Below, piece after piece: positions 1 through 11,940 of a stretch of DNA of 64,000 nt (position 1 is the stretch's first letter; every line of letters starts with the position of its first letter). The position numbers were made by a program, and so were the translations under genes. This stretch comes from Diphasiastrum complanatum. Taxonomy: Eukaryota > Streptophyta > Lycopodiopsida > Lycopodiales > Lycopodiaceae. The stretch is from assembly GCA_029204225.1 (NCBI GenBank), contig CM055110.1, forward strand, positions 21,819,265-21,883,264. Reading direction: 5' to 3'. The notes under the pieces were generated by a model. The model saw only the letters and a program-made list of their open reading frames with translations. It was not told the DNA's origin and made no database searches.

Positions 1-815
1 GAACCTCTTGCAAATGGCTATGATCAAACAAATTGGATGTTGAAACAACTGACGGGTGAGTCAGAGTCCTCACTGTCGGCTGGATAGCAGATGCTTGAAG
101 CTCCTCTCTCATGGCAAGTCAGTGAAGAAACAACTTGATGATACAAAGGAGGCCGAAGCCTTGAAGGAGTATGTTGGGGGAGAGAAGCAACCCCAGAGTC
201 TGGATTGCACTGGAGAAGTGCCAGGATACTACTTGGATGGCTGAGGCACTCACTTGGCATGTTCATCCGAAGTTCTTGAGCGGAGCACTGGTTCAGATTG
301 CAATTAATGCTTATAACAGCGTCATTTTGAACACGCTGAGGGAGTGGATTGTTTTGCTACTTCATGTTTGTGGGAGGAGTCACTAGTTTTAAGAGAGGCT
401 ATTATTTCATTGGTTTCACCACATGATATCGTAGGAAATGAGCAATTGGGTGAGGACTCGGTTGGAGCAATTGTATGCAACTCCATGAGAAAATGCCCAC
501 AATCGTCTGACAAACCTAGAAGAAGAGCGAGTGTATCGATGGAACATTCGAATGATTTGTATCTACAATGGTTGTCCATTGACCAAGTGCAAAAACAAAA
601 TTCATGCAAAAGAAAAGTTTTCATGCCAGAGGAAGTATTGGGATTGAAGACTCGTCAGACTCACCTCTACCCACGAGTTCAAACAATTCAATTCATAGGT
701 ATGACAAACATGTTCCAACTACACACTCTGCTAAACAAAACAGAAGCTAGTAAAGCGTGAAGGAAAATGTCAGAAGACCTATGAGCATGTATTTACAACC
801 ATCTGATGACAATCC
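1..815 (+). other. Unrecognised stretch upstream of the DUF7869-type gene
   Basis: I recognise no gene here. The longest open frame on the plus strand runs 344-760 (138 codons). It is basic in its second half and matches no domain I know. It lies directly before the decayed DUF7869-type gene on the same strand, so it may be that gene's degenerate N-terminal part, but no motif proves this. Confidence 0.3.
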
Positions 816-2990
816 ATGCAAAGAGAGCTAAAGGACGAATGTTGGGGGCTGCAGAGGTCGCCACATTTGATTGTTGCCAACATTGTTGTTGTTAGATTGC
901 TGATCGAAAGCCTGGTGTATGATTCTCATCTTAACTATTGTGGACAACAACATAAACATCGACTAACATTTGTGTTCGACTCCTTTGCATCAGCTCGATT
1001 GAGGAGTACAAATATGATGTACAATGGAAGACTAGTTTGTCAGAAGGCATGGAGGATTATTCATGGCACTTCTAGAGCTTCATTTTTTAGATACAAGTCT
1101 TCATGGAAAAGGGGCACAATACATGGTACACATGACAACGAAAGACTTCCTAAAGGGCATGGACACGTAACAGCTGCTAAGGTAGCAATACGAGAGTTCA
1201 TATAGGCGGACCGCGGATAGAATGCCACACAAGTGTCGTACAACAATAACAGGCTTGTGACAAACACAATAAATTCTTCCAAGTGTGTACAAGGTGAAGG
1301 ATATTCAAAAGATAATCAACAACCAATTGGAATGGCGAACATAAAAGGCATCTCATAGTCTACAATGAGCAGAATTTGGAATAGGGATTTCCAAGAGGTG
1401 CAAATAGCAACAAACAATGGGTATTCACATTGCAATGTGTGCACTTCAATCGGAGAAAAGTTGCAATCCACAAAGGTTGTTTCAGAGAGACTACGATACA
1501 TAGAGGAGAAAGCAAAACACATAAATATGCAGCGTGCTTGTTGTAGTGTGTACTATAGCAACCAGTTGTTGTTATGTGTGAAACTAGAGGAATATTTGTG
1601 CATAATACATGACAAGATGGACCAAAACACATGCATTCCTCGAGTGGTTCCAGAGCCAAAGCAATAGTAGGGGGCTTATTTCCTACCTCTATCATTTATA
1701 GGTATGCTAACGCACGGACATGGCACTAGAGTGTTTGGACATTTTGGATTGGGACTATGGAAATCAGACCCAAATTTTACTATCGGATCTCTAGCAAAAT
1801 GTCTATGAGACTTGGAAGCCCTATAACAATGACACAAAAAATAGAATGTCTAGAAGATGATATAATTAACGCATTGCTCTCTCAAAGGTCTCTTCCACAT
1901 GCAAAGAAATTGTCAAGGGAAATTGCAACAGATGGAAATACAAATGTGAGGTCACCTACATCTACAGATGAGGGTGGTGAACAAGTAAACCAACACATTT
2001 CTAGGTCTTCAACTGGGATGTTGCCCCAAAAAATGTTCCTAGAAATGAACAACTGTGGAAAAGATAACAAAAATAGGTGGTTATTTGCCTTCTTGTCATT
2101 ACTTGTTGCAAAAGGGATATTCGGGGAAATACATCTAAAGTTCATGATGGTGGGACATACGCATGAGGACAGAGATGCCTTGTTTGGTTGCTTTTCGGAA
2201 GTCTTGAGGAAACAACGCATCTATACATTGCCCCATATGATGGAAATTTTAAAAAACATGCAAGCTAGTTTTCCTCGATCTTTCCTTGTCAAAGAGGTTC
2301 TAGATTTCAAGACATTTGTGGAAGGATACATCCCGGATGGTAGTGAAGAGTTAGTGGGCCACAGTAAACCACTACAATTCAAAATTAGGATTGTCAATGG
2401 TTTTTCACTTATGCACTACAAATTGCATTCCATGGACAAGGAATGGCTACTTGAGAGTGGGATACAAGTGTGGAAAAAAATTTGTGATGGAGCAGCAAAA
2501 CTTTCGATGGGACAACCATGTGCTTTACCTCGAATGACACATATTAAGGATGTTGACCTTGTCATTGAAGGTCTAAAGAGATACAAATCATTTTGGATCA
2601 AGTCCAAGGACAGTTGTACATTGGAGTCCACTTTTTCAAAAAATATTGATCCAATTATAGAATATTGGGACGATGTTATGGAGAAGTTCCAAGAACCTTC
2701 TAAACTTAATATGCAATTGCAAAGAGGCTTCTGGCCTTCATCAAGGTGTAGAGAAGCACTTGTGCAGGAAAATCTTGCAGTCAAAAACAACCCTCCAAAC
2801 AATTTGGAGCCTCATTATTGTGGACCACGTAACTCAAGAACTAGACCAGAATTTCAACCCCACATGCACATCGATGTGAGAATGTTTTTTGTTGGTTAGA
2901 CCTAATGATGAGGATCAATACCATGTTTAGTTGGCTTCTACTGCAAGTCTAGTAAATACAGTAAAAGGAGATGTGAATTTTATGCATGTA
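816..2990 (+). pseudogene. DUF7869-type protein, broken
   Basis: The pieces lie in order on one strand. The first (816-1205) has a segment with VCQKAWRIIHGTSR, like the short 'putative recruitment' segment at the start of this family. The next (about 1365-1667) has a CNVCTSIGEK segment and ends with HDKMDQN. The last is a 380-codon frame (1757-2899) with MNNCGKDNKNRWLFAFLSLL and FMMVGHTHEDRDALFG. The DN-x-KNR and GHTHED-D blocks are the hallmark of the DUF7869 family, which is widespread, multi-copy and of unknown function. A nuclease or transposase origin is suspected but not shown here. The gene is broken by stops and frame changes near 1205, 1668 and 2899, and the C-terminal part continues in another frame to about 2990. 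Gypsy-1 pol follows at once. The family call is from recalled motif similarity. Confidence 0.6.
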
Positions 2991-3009
2991 TTTGTGGACT
3001 GGTGGAACC

Positions 3010-5290
3010 TATTTCAAAAGAACAACAAATGATAACGTCGAATACACCAAGTCAACTTCCTGATCTGAAAACCTTACTATGCAAATACAAGGATGTATTT
3101 GCCTAGAATTATACAAAAATAAAGAGGGTCCCACCTAAAATAGCCCTCCATACTATTCCATTAGAAGAGAATGCTAAGCCTATTCGGACTAAGCCTTACT
3201 GTTGTAACCCGGTTTATCGTGAATGGATTGACGAAGATATTAAAAAGCTCCTAGATGCTGGATGAAGTCCAACACATGGATTGGGTATCACCCACCATGG
3301 TGGTTCCCAAGAAAAATGGCAAGCTTCTGTGTTGATCTCAAAAACCTCAACGCGATTACTAAAAGATACCACTTCTCATCGCCCTTAACGACACAAATAC
3401 TTGAGGAAATGGCGGGAGCTGAAGCTTTTAGCTTCTTAGATGGTTTTGGTGGTATTTTCTAGTTCAAATAGCCTTTAAGGATAAACACAAGATAGCTTTT
3501 GCCATGGAAAATGGCGTTTATGCTTATAATGTAATGTCTTTTGGCTTATCCAACGTCCCTTCCAACCTCCAACGAGTCATGCAAATGGCGTTCCAAGATT
3601 TGTTACATCGAATTATCAAGATTTATCTAGATGATTTGGGTGTACATTCTTCTACAGACAAACACCTTGAAGCCCTTGAAAAGATATTCATTTTCTATCA
3701 TAGATTTGGTATATCACTAAACCCTGAAAAATATCAAATCTGGGTCACTCATGTCCTCAGACATATTATATCAAAGGATGGTATTTTCACCGATCCTTCG
3801 AAGATCAAAATTATAGTTGAGATGCCTTTACCCGCCACAATGGAAGAAGTTTACGTCTTCCTACGCCATACGAACTCTTACTGCATCTTCATAATCAACC
3901 ACGCTGGTAAGGTAAGGCTCGTTTATTTAGTTGTGGTCGATTCTAGATGGATCGAAGAACAAATAAAAGCTTTTGAGGACTTCAAAATAGTGCTTACTAC
4001 CGCACCCATACTTCACGTGCATACCGATGCAAGTAATTATGCCATAGGAGGTATCCTAGCACAGCTTGGCGAATATGGAAAAGATTTTCCGATACGTTTC
4101 TTGAGCAAGCAACTGGTGCCTACTGAAGTAAACTATACAACAACCAAGCGAGAAGCACTGGCAATGGTCTACACTGTATAGCAACTCAGACACTATTTAC
4201 TAGGCCAAATCTTGGCTTTCTACACAAACCATCAAGCATTATTATATATTGTTAATAAATCCTGTAAAACTGGACGCATAGCTCGATGGCTCTTAATACT
4301 TGAGAAATTAAATTTCCACGTAGTCATCAAGAAAGGCACACAACACTTCATGGCAGACCACCTTTCTAGACTTCCCAATGCTGAAAAGGTTAATGCGCCA
4401 ATCAACGATGATCTACCTGATGCAACGGCCTTTTCCATATCGATGACATTCCCCTATGGGCTGAGGAAATCACTCAGTTCCTTACAACCAGAAGACTCAA
4501 ACAAGGGCTAAATATAGTGGCCAAAAGAAAATTTTGCTCAAGGCAGCACCCTTTCAACTTATCGTAGGACAGTTATATAAACGGGGTGTTGATGGAATTA
4601 TACGCAGATGCACTTATGAATCTGAGATACAACCTATCATATCTCAGGCACATGAGGGCATTGGTGGCGGTCACTTCTCTGTCAAAGCGACTGCTAAGAT
4701 CATACTCAATGTGGACTTATGGTGGCCATCACAGTTCAAGGATACATTTTCTATCATCAAGACATGTAATGTTTGCCAACGAGCCAAAAAGACTACAAAA
4801 GCAGACTTCACACCACTTACCTCCATTATAGAAGATGAGGCCTTCCATAAGTTGGGTATAGACTTTGTTGAGCCCATCTGCCCAACAGCCAAAAGTACTC
4901 AGGCATGCTATATCCTAATCGCAACTGATTACGCCACCAAGTGGGTAGAAGGACGCGCAACAGAGGATGCCAATGCAAAGACTGTAGCACGTTTTCTTTA
5001 TGAAAACATTATTATGCATTTTGGTTGTCCAATCAAGCTTGTTAGTGATAGAGCTCACACTTCTAAATTGAAGTGATCAATAATCTCTTATGCCATTACC
5101 TTGTTATCCACCGCAAAAGTACTCTGTACCATCCTAGATGCAATGGGTAAGTAGAATCAACAAACAAGACCATTTGTAAGATCCTAACCAAGATACTTGA
5201 AACTAGTTGATCACGTGGGAAACCAAGTTGTTCTTTGTTATCTGGGCATACTGCACAATTCTCCCATCCATGTTTGTGGCGCTCTATCAT
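3010..5290 (+). pseudogene. Gypsy-1: Ty3/gypsy pol remnant (RT-RNase H-integrase)
   Basis: The order RT, RNase H, integrase is that of Ty3/gypsy. RT starts near 3050 (LLCKYKDVFA, then the DEDIKKLLDAG segment). It includes FSFLDGFGG (about 3430), the catalytic IYLDDLGVHS (about 3630) and LNPEKYQIW. RNase H (about 4000-4370) has HVHTDASNYAIGG, TKREALAMVY and ADHLSRLPN. The integrase zinc-binding region has HEGIGGGHF and CNVCQRAKK (4650-4790). The core has GIDFVEP and ATDYATKWVE, and decays after VSDRA (about 5055). In-frame stops occur near 3104, 3264, 3462, 4181, 4511 and 5076, so no polyprotein can be made. No LTR of its own is visible. Gypsy-4 at 50-54 kb is the same type. Confidence 0.85.
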
Positions 5291-5559
5291 CCAGTCAATC
5301 CATGCTCACTCATGCATTCAGTTTCTCCAGTGCCATCACTCTACCTCACGCACACCAAAAGAGCGCCATTAAACAAAACTTTTGAAAATACCTAATCTGT
5401 CAGAAATTACAACATCTGTTCAAAGTTCTTGCACAACAACATGTTGAGGGGTAGTGCAGCTGGAGCGCAAATCACGGCACTAGTTTCACTATTGTGGAAC
5501 ACAATAGATCATTAACATACCATCTTTTCCATCTCTCCTTGGCATAGCTCTTTTTCGCC

Positions 5560-5860
5560 ACACCTTGTTTGCAAATTCTTCTTTACACAGCTCAACTTTC
5601 GACCGTCTTTGTTCAGCTTTGGACCGAGCCCCTGAGTCAGATCTCGACCAAGCCCTATTCTTAGCTTTGAATCGAGTCTTTATTCAGTTTTCAACCGAGT
5701 CTTATAGCTCAAATCTCGACCGAACCTTACTATTACCATTTCGAATGAGCCTTACTATTACCATCTCGACCAAGCCGAATCCACCAATGACATCTCGACC
5801 GAGCCGAGTCACACTAGACCACTGTTTCAGATCTCGACCGAAGCCTCATTTTTCAGAGAC
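5560..5860 (+). repeat. Degenerate short tandem motif ATCTCGACCGAGCC
   Basis: A 12-15 base motif with core TCTCGACCGAGCC recurs irregularly about ten times (for example near 5640, 5717, 5771, 5793 and 5836) with substitutions. It reads like a decayed minisatellite. One frame stays open through it (5565-5975), which repeats of this kind often allow. I see no reason to call it a gene. Confidence 0.55.
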
Positions 5861-5878
5861 CAATTCCAGAACAGTCAT

Positions 5879-6350
5879 GTCTTCACATCATTCCTCTAAC
5901 TTTGATGACCTTGATGCCGACAAAATAAACATCAACATGCGTAACCTTGACATTGCAGAGATGACTACATGGTAACAACAAGCCAATTAGTTCCTGCAAC
6001 AAATAGAATTTCAAATCCTTGTTCTGTCTGGCTACCAAAGTCCCTACCTCCTGCACATGGCTTATGATTCCTACAACACCACAGCCAGATCTTGTCAGTT
6101 TACCAAAATTATGTGTATAGCATCTCACTATCTGGAGAAGACCTCCATACTTTTGGCTTCCCTCGAGGACCGAATGCAGTTACAAGGACATTGCAGAAAA
6201 TTGACACAACAACATACTTCAAATCTATTGATCCCTCTGTTGCAAACTGGAAGAACAAGGATGGGTATAGGTGTTATGTCCATGACCAATACATAGGATA
6301 CAGTATACTCCTAGTCTTGGATACATGGTACTCCAGTGAAACAAGCTATT
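5879..6350 (+). pseudogene. Unrecognised decayed coding remnant
   Basis: Two overlapping frames (6057-6296 and 6092-6352) look like one coding sequence with a frameshift near 6110. The first carries a Tyr/Ser-rich segment. The second carries SGEDLHTFGFPRGPN and a stretch with two Trp and several Tyr. I recognise no family. It lies between Gypsy-1 and the Gypsy-2 LTR and may be a gag or spacer remnant of either. Confidence 0.3.
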
Positions 6351-6398
6351 AGTTATGCCACGTCATATTGGACGTGACCCGAAAGTAACTAATATCCT

Positions 6399-6794
6399 TG
6401 TGAGGCCCAAAACACACTAAGTGGAGTCTAGACAAGGCAATGAGACAGTGTATGCACGTGTAGAATTATCAATAACAATTCTATGAATAGTTGGTCCATG
6501 CATAGGACTCTATTCTAGGTGAATCTATGTATAGGGAACATAGGGCTATGCATGGCTATGTGCCCAGGATGCATTAGGCTCTATATAAGAGGAGCAAATT
6601 CGCCCTACTCCTCATCATGGTTCTTGATTCATTGTCAGGCTCTTACTCTACATTCATGCTTCTTGTTCTTTGGCTTGGGGGTGAGGCTTCTAGAGATTGA
6701 TTGGATGCTTCTACTTGGTTGGGTGGTTTCTCCATAGTGTGTTATGCTTTTGTGTTTAGGATTGGTAAGCAGGATCTAAGGAGCTTCCCTTACA
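6399..6794 (+). repeat. Candidate 5' LTR of Gypsy-2
   Basis: The stretch begins TGTGAGGC and ends CCTTACA, a TG...CA pair with related ends. It is followed after one base by a primer-binding-like sequence and then by a leader and gag. The right boundary is well supported by the PBS. The left boundary is chosen only from the matching terminal bases and could be wrong by tens of bases. No second LTR copy was seen in the window. Confidence 0.5.
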
Positions 6795-6795
6795 G

Positions 6796-6811
6796 TGGTA
6801 TCAAAGCAAGG
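6796..6811 (+). promoter_or_regulatory. Primer-binding site of Gypsy-2 (tRNA-Met-like)
   Basis: TGGTATCAAAGCAAGG follows the LTR end after one base. It resembles the TGGTATCAGAGC class of plant PBS that pairs with initiator tRNA-Met, with an A for G at one position and a different tail. Confidence 0.6.
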
Positions 6812-7789
6812 CTTACAAGTTTGGAGAGGTGGTGCTTTTCATTGGAGCTTGGTGGTATTCAACTAGTATTCTCATCCAAGGACTGGAGCAAGATTGCAAA
6901 TTGGTGGATCTTCTCAAATTCAATTTGCATGCTCCATATCTCTCTCAAATTTCATTCTGTTTATGGTGAATTGTGCTAGGAAATCAATTTTGGAGTTTGT
7001 TTTGGAGATTTGGCATGTGTAGCTCAAAACTAGTGAAGGATCTAAAATTTCCAGCAAGTTAATTCACTTTGAAATAGTTGAAATTCAGTTTGCATGTTGG
7101 ATCTTCCCGTGTATTTGGATTCTAGGCTCTTTTGTGGCCAAATTTGGCTTGTTTTCCATGTTTTTTGCACAAAATGGAGGGTAGAATTCAAAATCCAGCA
7201 AGATCAGATCAATTGATTGGTTGTAACTCTGTATTTTGGATTGCATGTGGATTTGGAAAACATTCTTGCCATTAATTTCCAATTGTGTATGGTGAAAAAA
7301 CCTAGAAAGGGCTAAAATTCATGATTTTTGCTTGTTTTTTCATGAAATTGGATGGTAGGAGGTTGTTAAACATCAATTGAAGCTGGAAAAAGATGAATCA
7401 TAGTCTTTTGAACCTATCCTAGAAGTTAGAGCCAAGAATTCCAGCAATTGGGTTTGTAGGAAGTCAAAAAAGTGTCAAAAATTGACCAATTTTGGTGAAT
7501 TTTGGGGGATGGATTTCTCTAGATCCATAAGGAGATCATTCTGGATTTTTTCCACTGACTGTGATTTTTTATGAATTTTAGAAAACGTAAAAAAAATTTA
7601 AAAAAAATAAAAGTGCGAAAACTCAAAATTTTTAGTTTTTTTCCAGTTTCTTGTAATATCTATAAAATTGTCTAGAAATAGTGATTTGGCCATATTGGAG
7701 TCAATTTCAGTCAGAATTTTGATCAACGGTACTTCGCTAAGAGTTAATCAAATATTAACTAGATTTAGTAATTTTCAGGATAGATATAT
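6812..7789 (+). other. Untranslated leader of Gypsy-2
   Basis: This is AT-rich sequence between PBS and gag with no long open frame. It contains repeated 'aaattggatgg'/'aattttgg'-like phrases and poly-A/T tracts near 7580-7640. This is the expected position of a long gypsy leader. Confidence 0.45.
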
Positions 7790-8265
7790 CGAGATGGTCG
7801 AAGAAACTTCAAATCAGGCTACAAATCCAAGTGCACCATCTTATATGGTGATTTGTCAACAGTTGAGTACGGCACTAAATGACATGAATAATCATAATCA
7901 GATGAAAGGTCAGCAAATGGAGGTTCTTTTGAATCAAGTCAAATTGATGTCTTCACCCAATCTTGGTTTTCAACCGGAGATTTATTCTGACGAAGGAGAA
8001 GAAACCTGAGGTCGTCGAGGACTGGTTGGCCAAGTGGAGTAGTTACTTCAATCTGCACAGTGTTCCTGATGAGAGGAAAATTGAAAGTGTCATGTTGTTC
8101 TTGCGCGGCAAAGCGTCATTGTGGTGGCGAGATTTAACGATGAAGCCAACTACTTGGGATGCGTTTGCGGAAGTTTTCAAGAAAGCTTCTGTAGTTGTTG
8201 ATGATGTGGATTACTACCTAAAGTTCGTGAACTACAAGATGCGTACAAAGAGTTTAGACTCTTAA
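7790..8265 (+). pseudogene. Gypsy-2 gag, truncated
   Basis: The frame opening near 7794 (MVEETSNQAT) passes into a second frame near 7975. That frame carries the retrotransposon-gag signature: EDWLAKWSSYF, then MLFLRGKASLWWRDL, then WDAFAEVFKK. FL-x-G-x-A-x-x-WW is diagnostic of Ty3/gypsy gag (capsid region). The frame ends at a stop at 8263 and no zinc knuckle or pol follows, because unrelated minus-strand material begins there. One frameshift (about 7975-8010) separates the two halves. Confidence 0.75.
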
Positions 8266-9400
8266 CCCTTTGATCTTCCTCTTGACCATCAAAGTTATTG
8301 AACAAACTTTGTTTTTCAGATCCATTACTTGATTTTCCAGCATGAAAACCATGAGAAATAATATCCACTTGCATAGCATCATCTACACAAGAAGATTTTC
8401 CAAAACATGTGAGTAAAGCAAAGTGAGTCGCTTCCACTTGCTTACCTTTCTCTCGATCATTAAAGATATCAAAGATATGAATATCTTCATATCTGAACCT
8501 CTAGAAATACTCCCTTCCAAACATATGATCTTGATCCAACAAGATCTCATCAATGCTTGATCTCGAATTTCCACAAAGGTTAGTGAAATCACCATCATAA
8601 ATCAAAAGATAGATTCCAAACTTTCCATCCAACATGAAGTAGATTAAGTGAAAATGAGTATCAAACCTAATAAATCCAGCCCTTTTGAGTCCGTAAAAAA
8701 CCTCAATAATCTCACCAATGAGATCTCCCTTGTCTTGAAGAAATTGCCTCTTGATTTGATCCATGTAGTCTTCTCCAACCAACATTTTGCCAGCTCAATC
8801 ATGAGTGACCAATTCACAATCATAGAATTCTTTGAGCTGATGAAGAGATGTGAGATCCATATTCCCAAGAACCAATCTTTCATTGCTCTTTCCTTCATAA
8901 GACTCCCTCTTAATGATTGCATCATAAGAAGTACAAACCTCAAAGACATTAGAAGCCATAAAAAAAATGATTAGTACCTTCAACATAAGAATGATTGAAG
9001 TACTCTCGTTTTTCAAACAAGAACTTCTATTCAATGTTTTAGGTAATGACTCATATGATAATGATTTTTCCTCACTATCATTCACAATGAGATCAATCAA
9101 AGTACATCCTACTTTGAACTCTTCACATACTTCTCTTCTTCTTGACTTGTGACTATCTCCCTCACCAAGTCTCTTGATAGAACCATTTGATCTACTCTCT
9201 TTATGAAGACATGTGACTCCAATTGCTGCAAATATGACTTTCTTGGACTCATCACAAAAGAATGTAGAAGAACCATCTCCTTCATGAATGCACCTAGCAA
9301 CATCTTTTTCCATATGATCAAAGAAATCATTAACAACAATCTTTTCCGAAGAAGAACCTTTGACTCCATTGATGAAGTTAGCTCTTTCCTTACCTTTTGC
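8177..9400 (-). pseudogene. Unrecognised minus-strand coding region downstream of Copia-C protease
   Basis: Read on the minus strand, the frame from about 9400 to 8795 carries NFINGVKGSSSEKIVVNDFF and a Cys/His-containing segment, and ends in a Leu-rich tail. A second frame (8785-8501) has EDYMDQIKRQFLQDKGDL and a stretch rich in aromatic residues. A third (8437-8177) is short and polar. These sit where copia integrase and RT should follow the protease, but no DDE or YVDD motif is visible. It may be a captured sequence or an older unrelated gene. I assign no function. Confidence 0.35.
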
Positions 9401-11444
9401 ATGCTTGCACTTGCCATGAAGAACCATCATTATCCTCATAACTAGCCAAGTTAGCACAAATATGAACATCTCCAAGAAGCATATTAGATCTTGACCTAGA
9501 TCTAGCATAAGGAAGCTTGTTAGACTTTGCATAAGATCCACCAATCTTATTGATGCTAAAAGGGAACTTTGGAAAGTTGAAACAAATCTACTTTTCCATT
9601 CCATCCTTTTTGTTAGCCATAACAAAAGCATCAAGCTTGAAAAGTCTACCTTGTCTATTGCCCCTGGCAACCAAGATTTCTTCCTTTGTAATGAAACAAG
9701 CATCACCACCAAACTTTACCATGTATCCTTTCTCTATCATTTGACAAACACTTAGCAAATTCTTTTAAAGTGAAGAAATGTAAAAAACACCATCAAGTCT
9801 TGCTTTTCTATTAGTAGAATGACAAATAGGAATTGAACCAATACCTTCAATCACACACTCATCACCATTGGCCATGTGAATTGCTTTCTTGGCTCCATCA
9901 TAAGTGACCAAAGAAGTAAAGAACTCCTTGTGACTAGTCATGTGTGAACTAGCTCCACTATCAATCCACCATGAATCTTTGTCACCTTCACTTGATATTG
10001 AACTTGAAGGACACATCAAAAGAGAATCACCACCACCTAGGTCCTCATCATTAGCAGTAAAGTTGATCTGCTTGCTACCTTCATCTCTTTGCTTCTTCAT
10101 AATGAGATGTCGATGTAAATCCACCTCCTCTTGATTGAAGACTATACTCATCATTCACCAAGATCTCTTGCAAATCCACAATACTTGGCAAAGTATTTTG
10201 AATAGCAAAACTTTGAACAAGATTAGCATGATCATCCAACAAGCCATTAAGTATAGCTTGAACAAGTTCTACCTACTTAATGCTTTCAACAATACATGCT
10301 AACTCGTCATTGAATACTTTAACCCTCAAAACAAAAGCATGAGTACTCTCTTCCTTCTTTTGCAAACTTTGAGAGATTTTTCTCCTAAGAGTAAGCACTC
10401 TTGATGTAGACTTGGATTCATAAAGCTTCTTCAAAGCTTCCCAAGCCTCCAAAGATGATGTGCACTTACCAATCTCCTTGAGAAGTTCATTGGTAACATT
10501 CATCTTAATCATGTGTAGAGCCCTTTCGTGTGAAGAATTGAAAAAGATTATCTATGTTAGATATAGGGGTCTTATGCTTTTTACATCAAGCATCTAGGTG
10601 TAGGATGTTGATAGGAATAAATTTGGCATAGATGGCAAATTATGCATTTCCACTTGTAATGCCACTATTGAGCCAATTAGAGTAAGAGGCTAAACACGTG
10701 CCAATTAGAGTGTAGACAAGTGTAAAGTTTTTGTTTGATGATCTCCAAGAGGTCCAATAGGATTTAGAGGTGGAACCTTGTGAGATCCAATAGGAAATTG
10801 AGGTGTACTTGAATATAGTCCAATAGAGTTAAGAGGTGCATGGATCAATGATCCAATAGGATCAAGAGGTGACAAAATATGGTCCAATCATAGTTAAGCA
10901 TAGTGGTAGCTCATGGACCTACTAGTATCATTGTACTCCTCATTTTGAATCTAATTGATTTGGTGATTTCATGGATTTTGTGAGTTATTGGATTTCTAGC
11001 TTTCTCTCTCTACCCGAGAGCTCATGATGCATTTTCTCTCTCTACCTGAGGAGTGCAGCTTGTTTTTACTTAGATTATTTTTTGAATACTTCCCACACGT
11101 GTGAGTGATAGTTGGAAGTGATTGAATGCATGTAGTAGTGTGTTTTTGCCGTAGGATCTAAGATTGATCTTGTTTCTCAATCTAGTCTTGATCTTGGTAC
11201 ATCTACACACCTTAGGAGATCACAAGTACATGTAGTGGACAGCACGTGTGAAATTCAACATTTCGACCCTCTTATCATACCTCATTTGATCTTGTTGAGT
11301 TGTTGTTCTCTCCTCCAAACCCACAACAATATCCAAAACATCATTCATCTCAAGAAGTGATTCCATCCTCACTTTCCACAATGAATAGTTACTTGAGGTA
11401 AGCCTATCACTGCCTTCCAACATGAATCGACCACTTGTAGCCAT
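9400..11444 (-). pseudogene. Copia-C gag-protease, split by a solo LTR
   Basis: On the minus strand gag begins near 11444 (MATSGRFMLEGSDRL, SNYSLWKVRMESLL) and runs to 11261. There a solo LTR interrupts it. It resumes at 10528 with ALHMIKMNVTNELLKEIG and SLEAWEALKKLYESKS, the typical copia gag core. After frame changes, the protease block WWIDSGASSHMTSHKEFF lies near 9945 and is followed by a gag-pre-integrase-like segment (GNRQGRLFKLD) near 9640. Across the single copy of the LTR target duplication the gag frame continues without a break, so gag was open there when the LTR element landed. Its 5' side has a PBS-like site at 11927-11938 and an LTR. It is dead: several stops and no pol. Confidence 0.75.
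10529..11260 (+). repeat. Solo LTR of the Copia-A family with 5-bp target duplication
   Basis: This is a 732-bp copy of the Copia-A LTR, in opposite orientation to the complete Copia-A at 42-48 kb. It begins TGTGAAGAATTG and ends GAAATTCAACA. It is flanked by TTTCG on both sides (10524-10528 and 11261-11265), a perfect 5-bp duplication. No internal element sequence adjoins it, so it is a solo LTR left by recombination between two LTRs. It carries the same five CCAAT boxes at 10754, 10787, 10820, 10853 and 10884, and CACACGTGTG at 11094-11103. Confidence 0.92.
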
Positions 11445-11926
11445 GTTGCAATGACCTGATCTTCTCTTTGAACCTGTTCCAATGCACAAAGCACTCTCTT
11501 GAATATAAACAAATGAACTCAAGAATAAATCATAAAGATATGGAACCTCTCAAATCTCTTCTAGCACTTCTAACTAGAAAATCGACACATATAATAGTAA
11601 AATCTTGATCAAACTATGATCTATCCTCAATCTAATGATTCTTGCCACTTCCTAAGATTGAAACACACTCAAATGAAATTCAGTAACCTCACAAACTAGA
11701 TATCCAATCAAAATTGGGGTTTTGACAAAATCACAAAAAAATTGAATATCTCAAATTCTACATGCAATTTCTAAAAACTTGATATATCTTCTTGTAGCCT
11801 CTAATGAGACCTTCCTAATGCACCAGAAATTGGCTACTTCTAGTAAACCAAGTGTAAAGTTAGAATTGGTCAAGTATACAAACCTTTATTGAGTTTTGAC
11901 CTACTTTCATAACCTGAAACACAAAA

Positions 11927-11938
11927 GCTCTAATACCA
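11927..11938 (-). promoter_or_regulatory. Primer-binding-like site of Copia-C
   Basis: On the minus strand this reads TGGTATTAGAGC, one base from the TGGTATCAGAGC initiator-tRNA-Met PBS. It lies between the gag start (11444) and an LTR-like TG terminus at 11941, which is the right position and orientation for Copia-C. Confidence 0.65.
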
Positions 11939-11940
11939 TT

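Noticed and set aside
1360-1695. 111-codon minus-strand frame
   Set aside because: It is antisense to the DUF7869-type pieces, which have real motifs on the plus strand.
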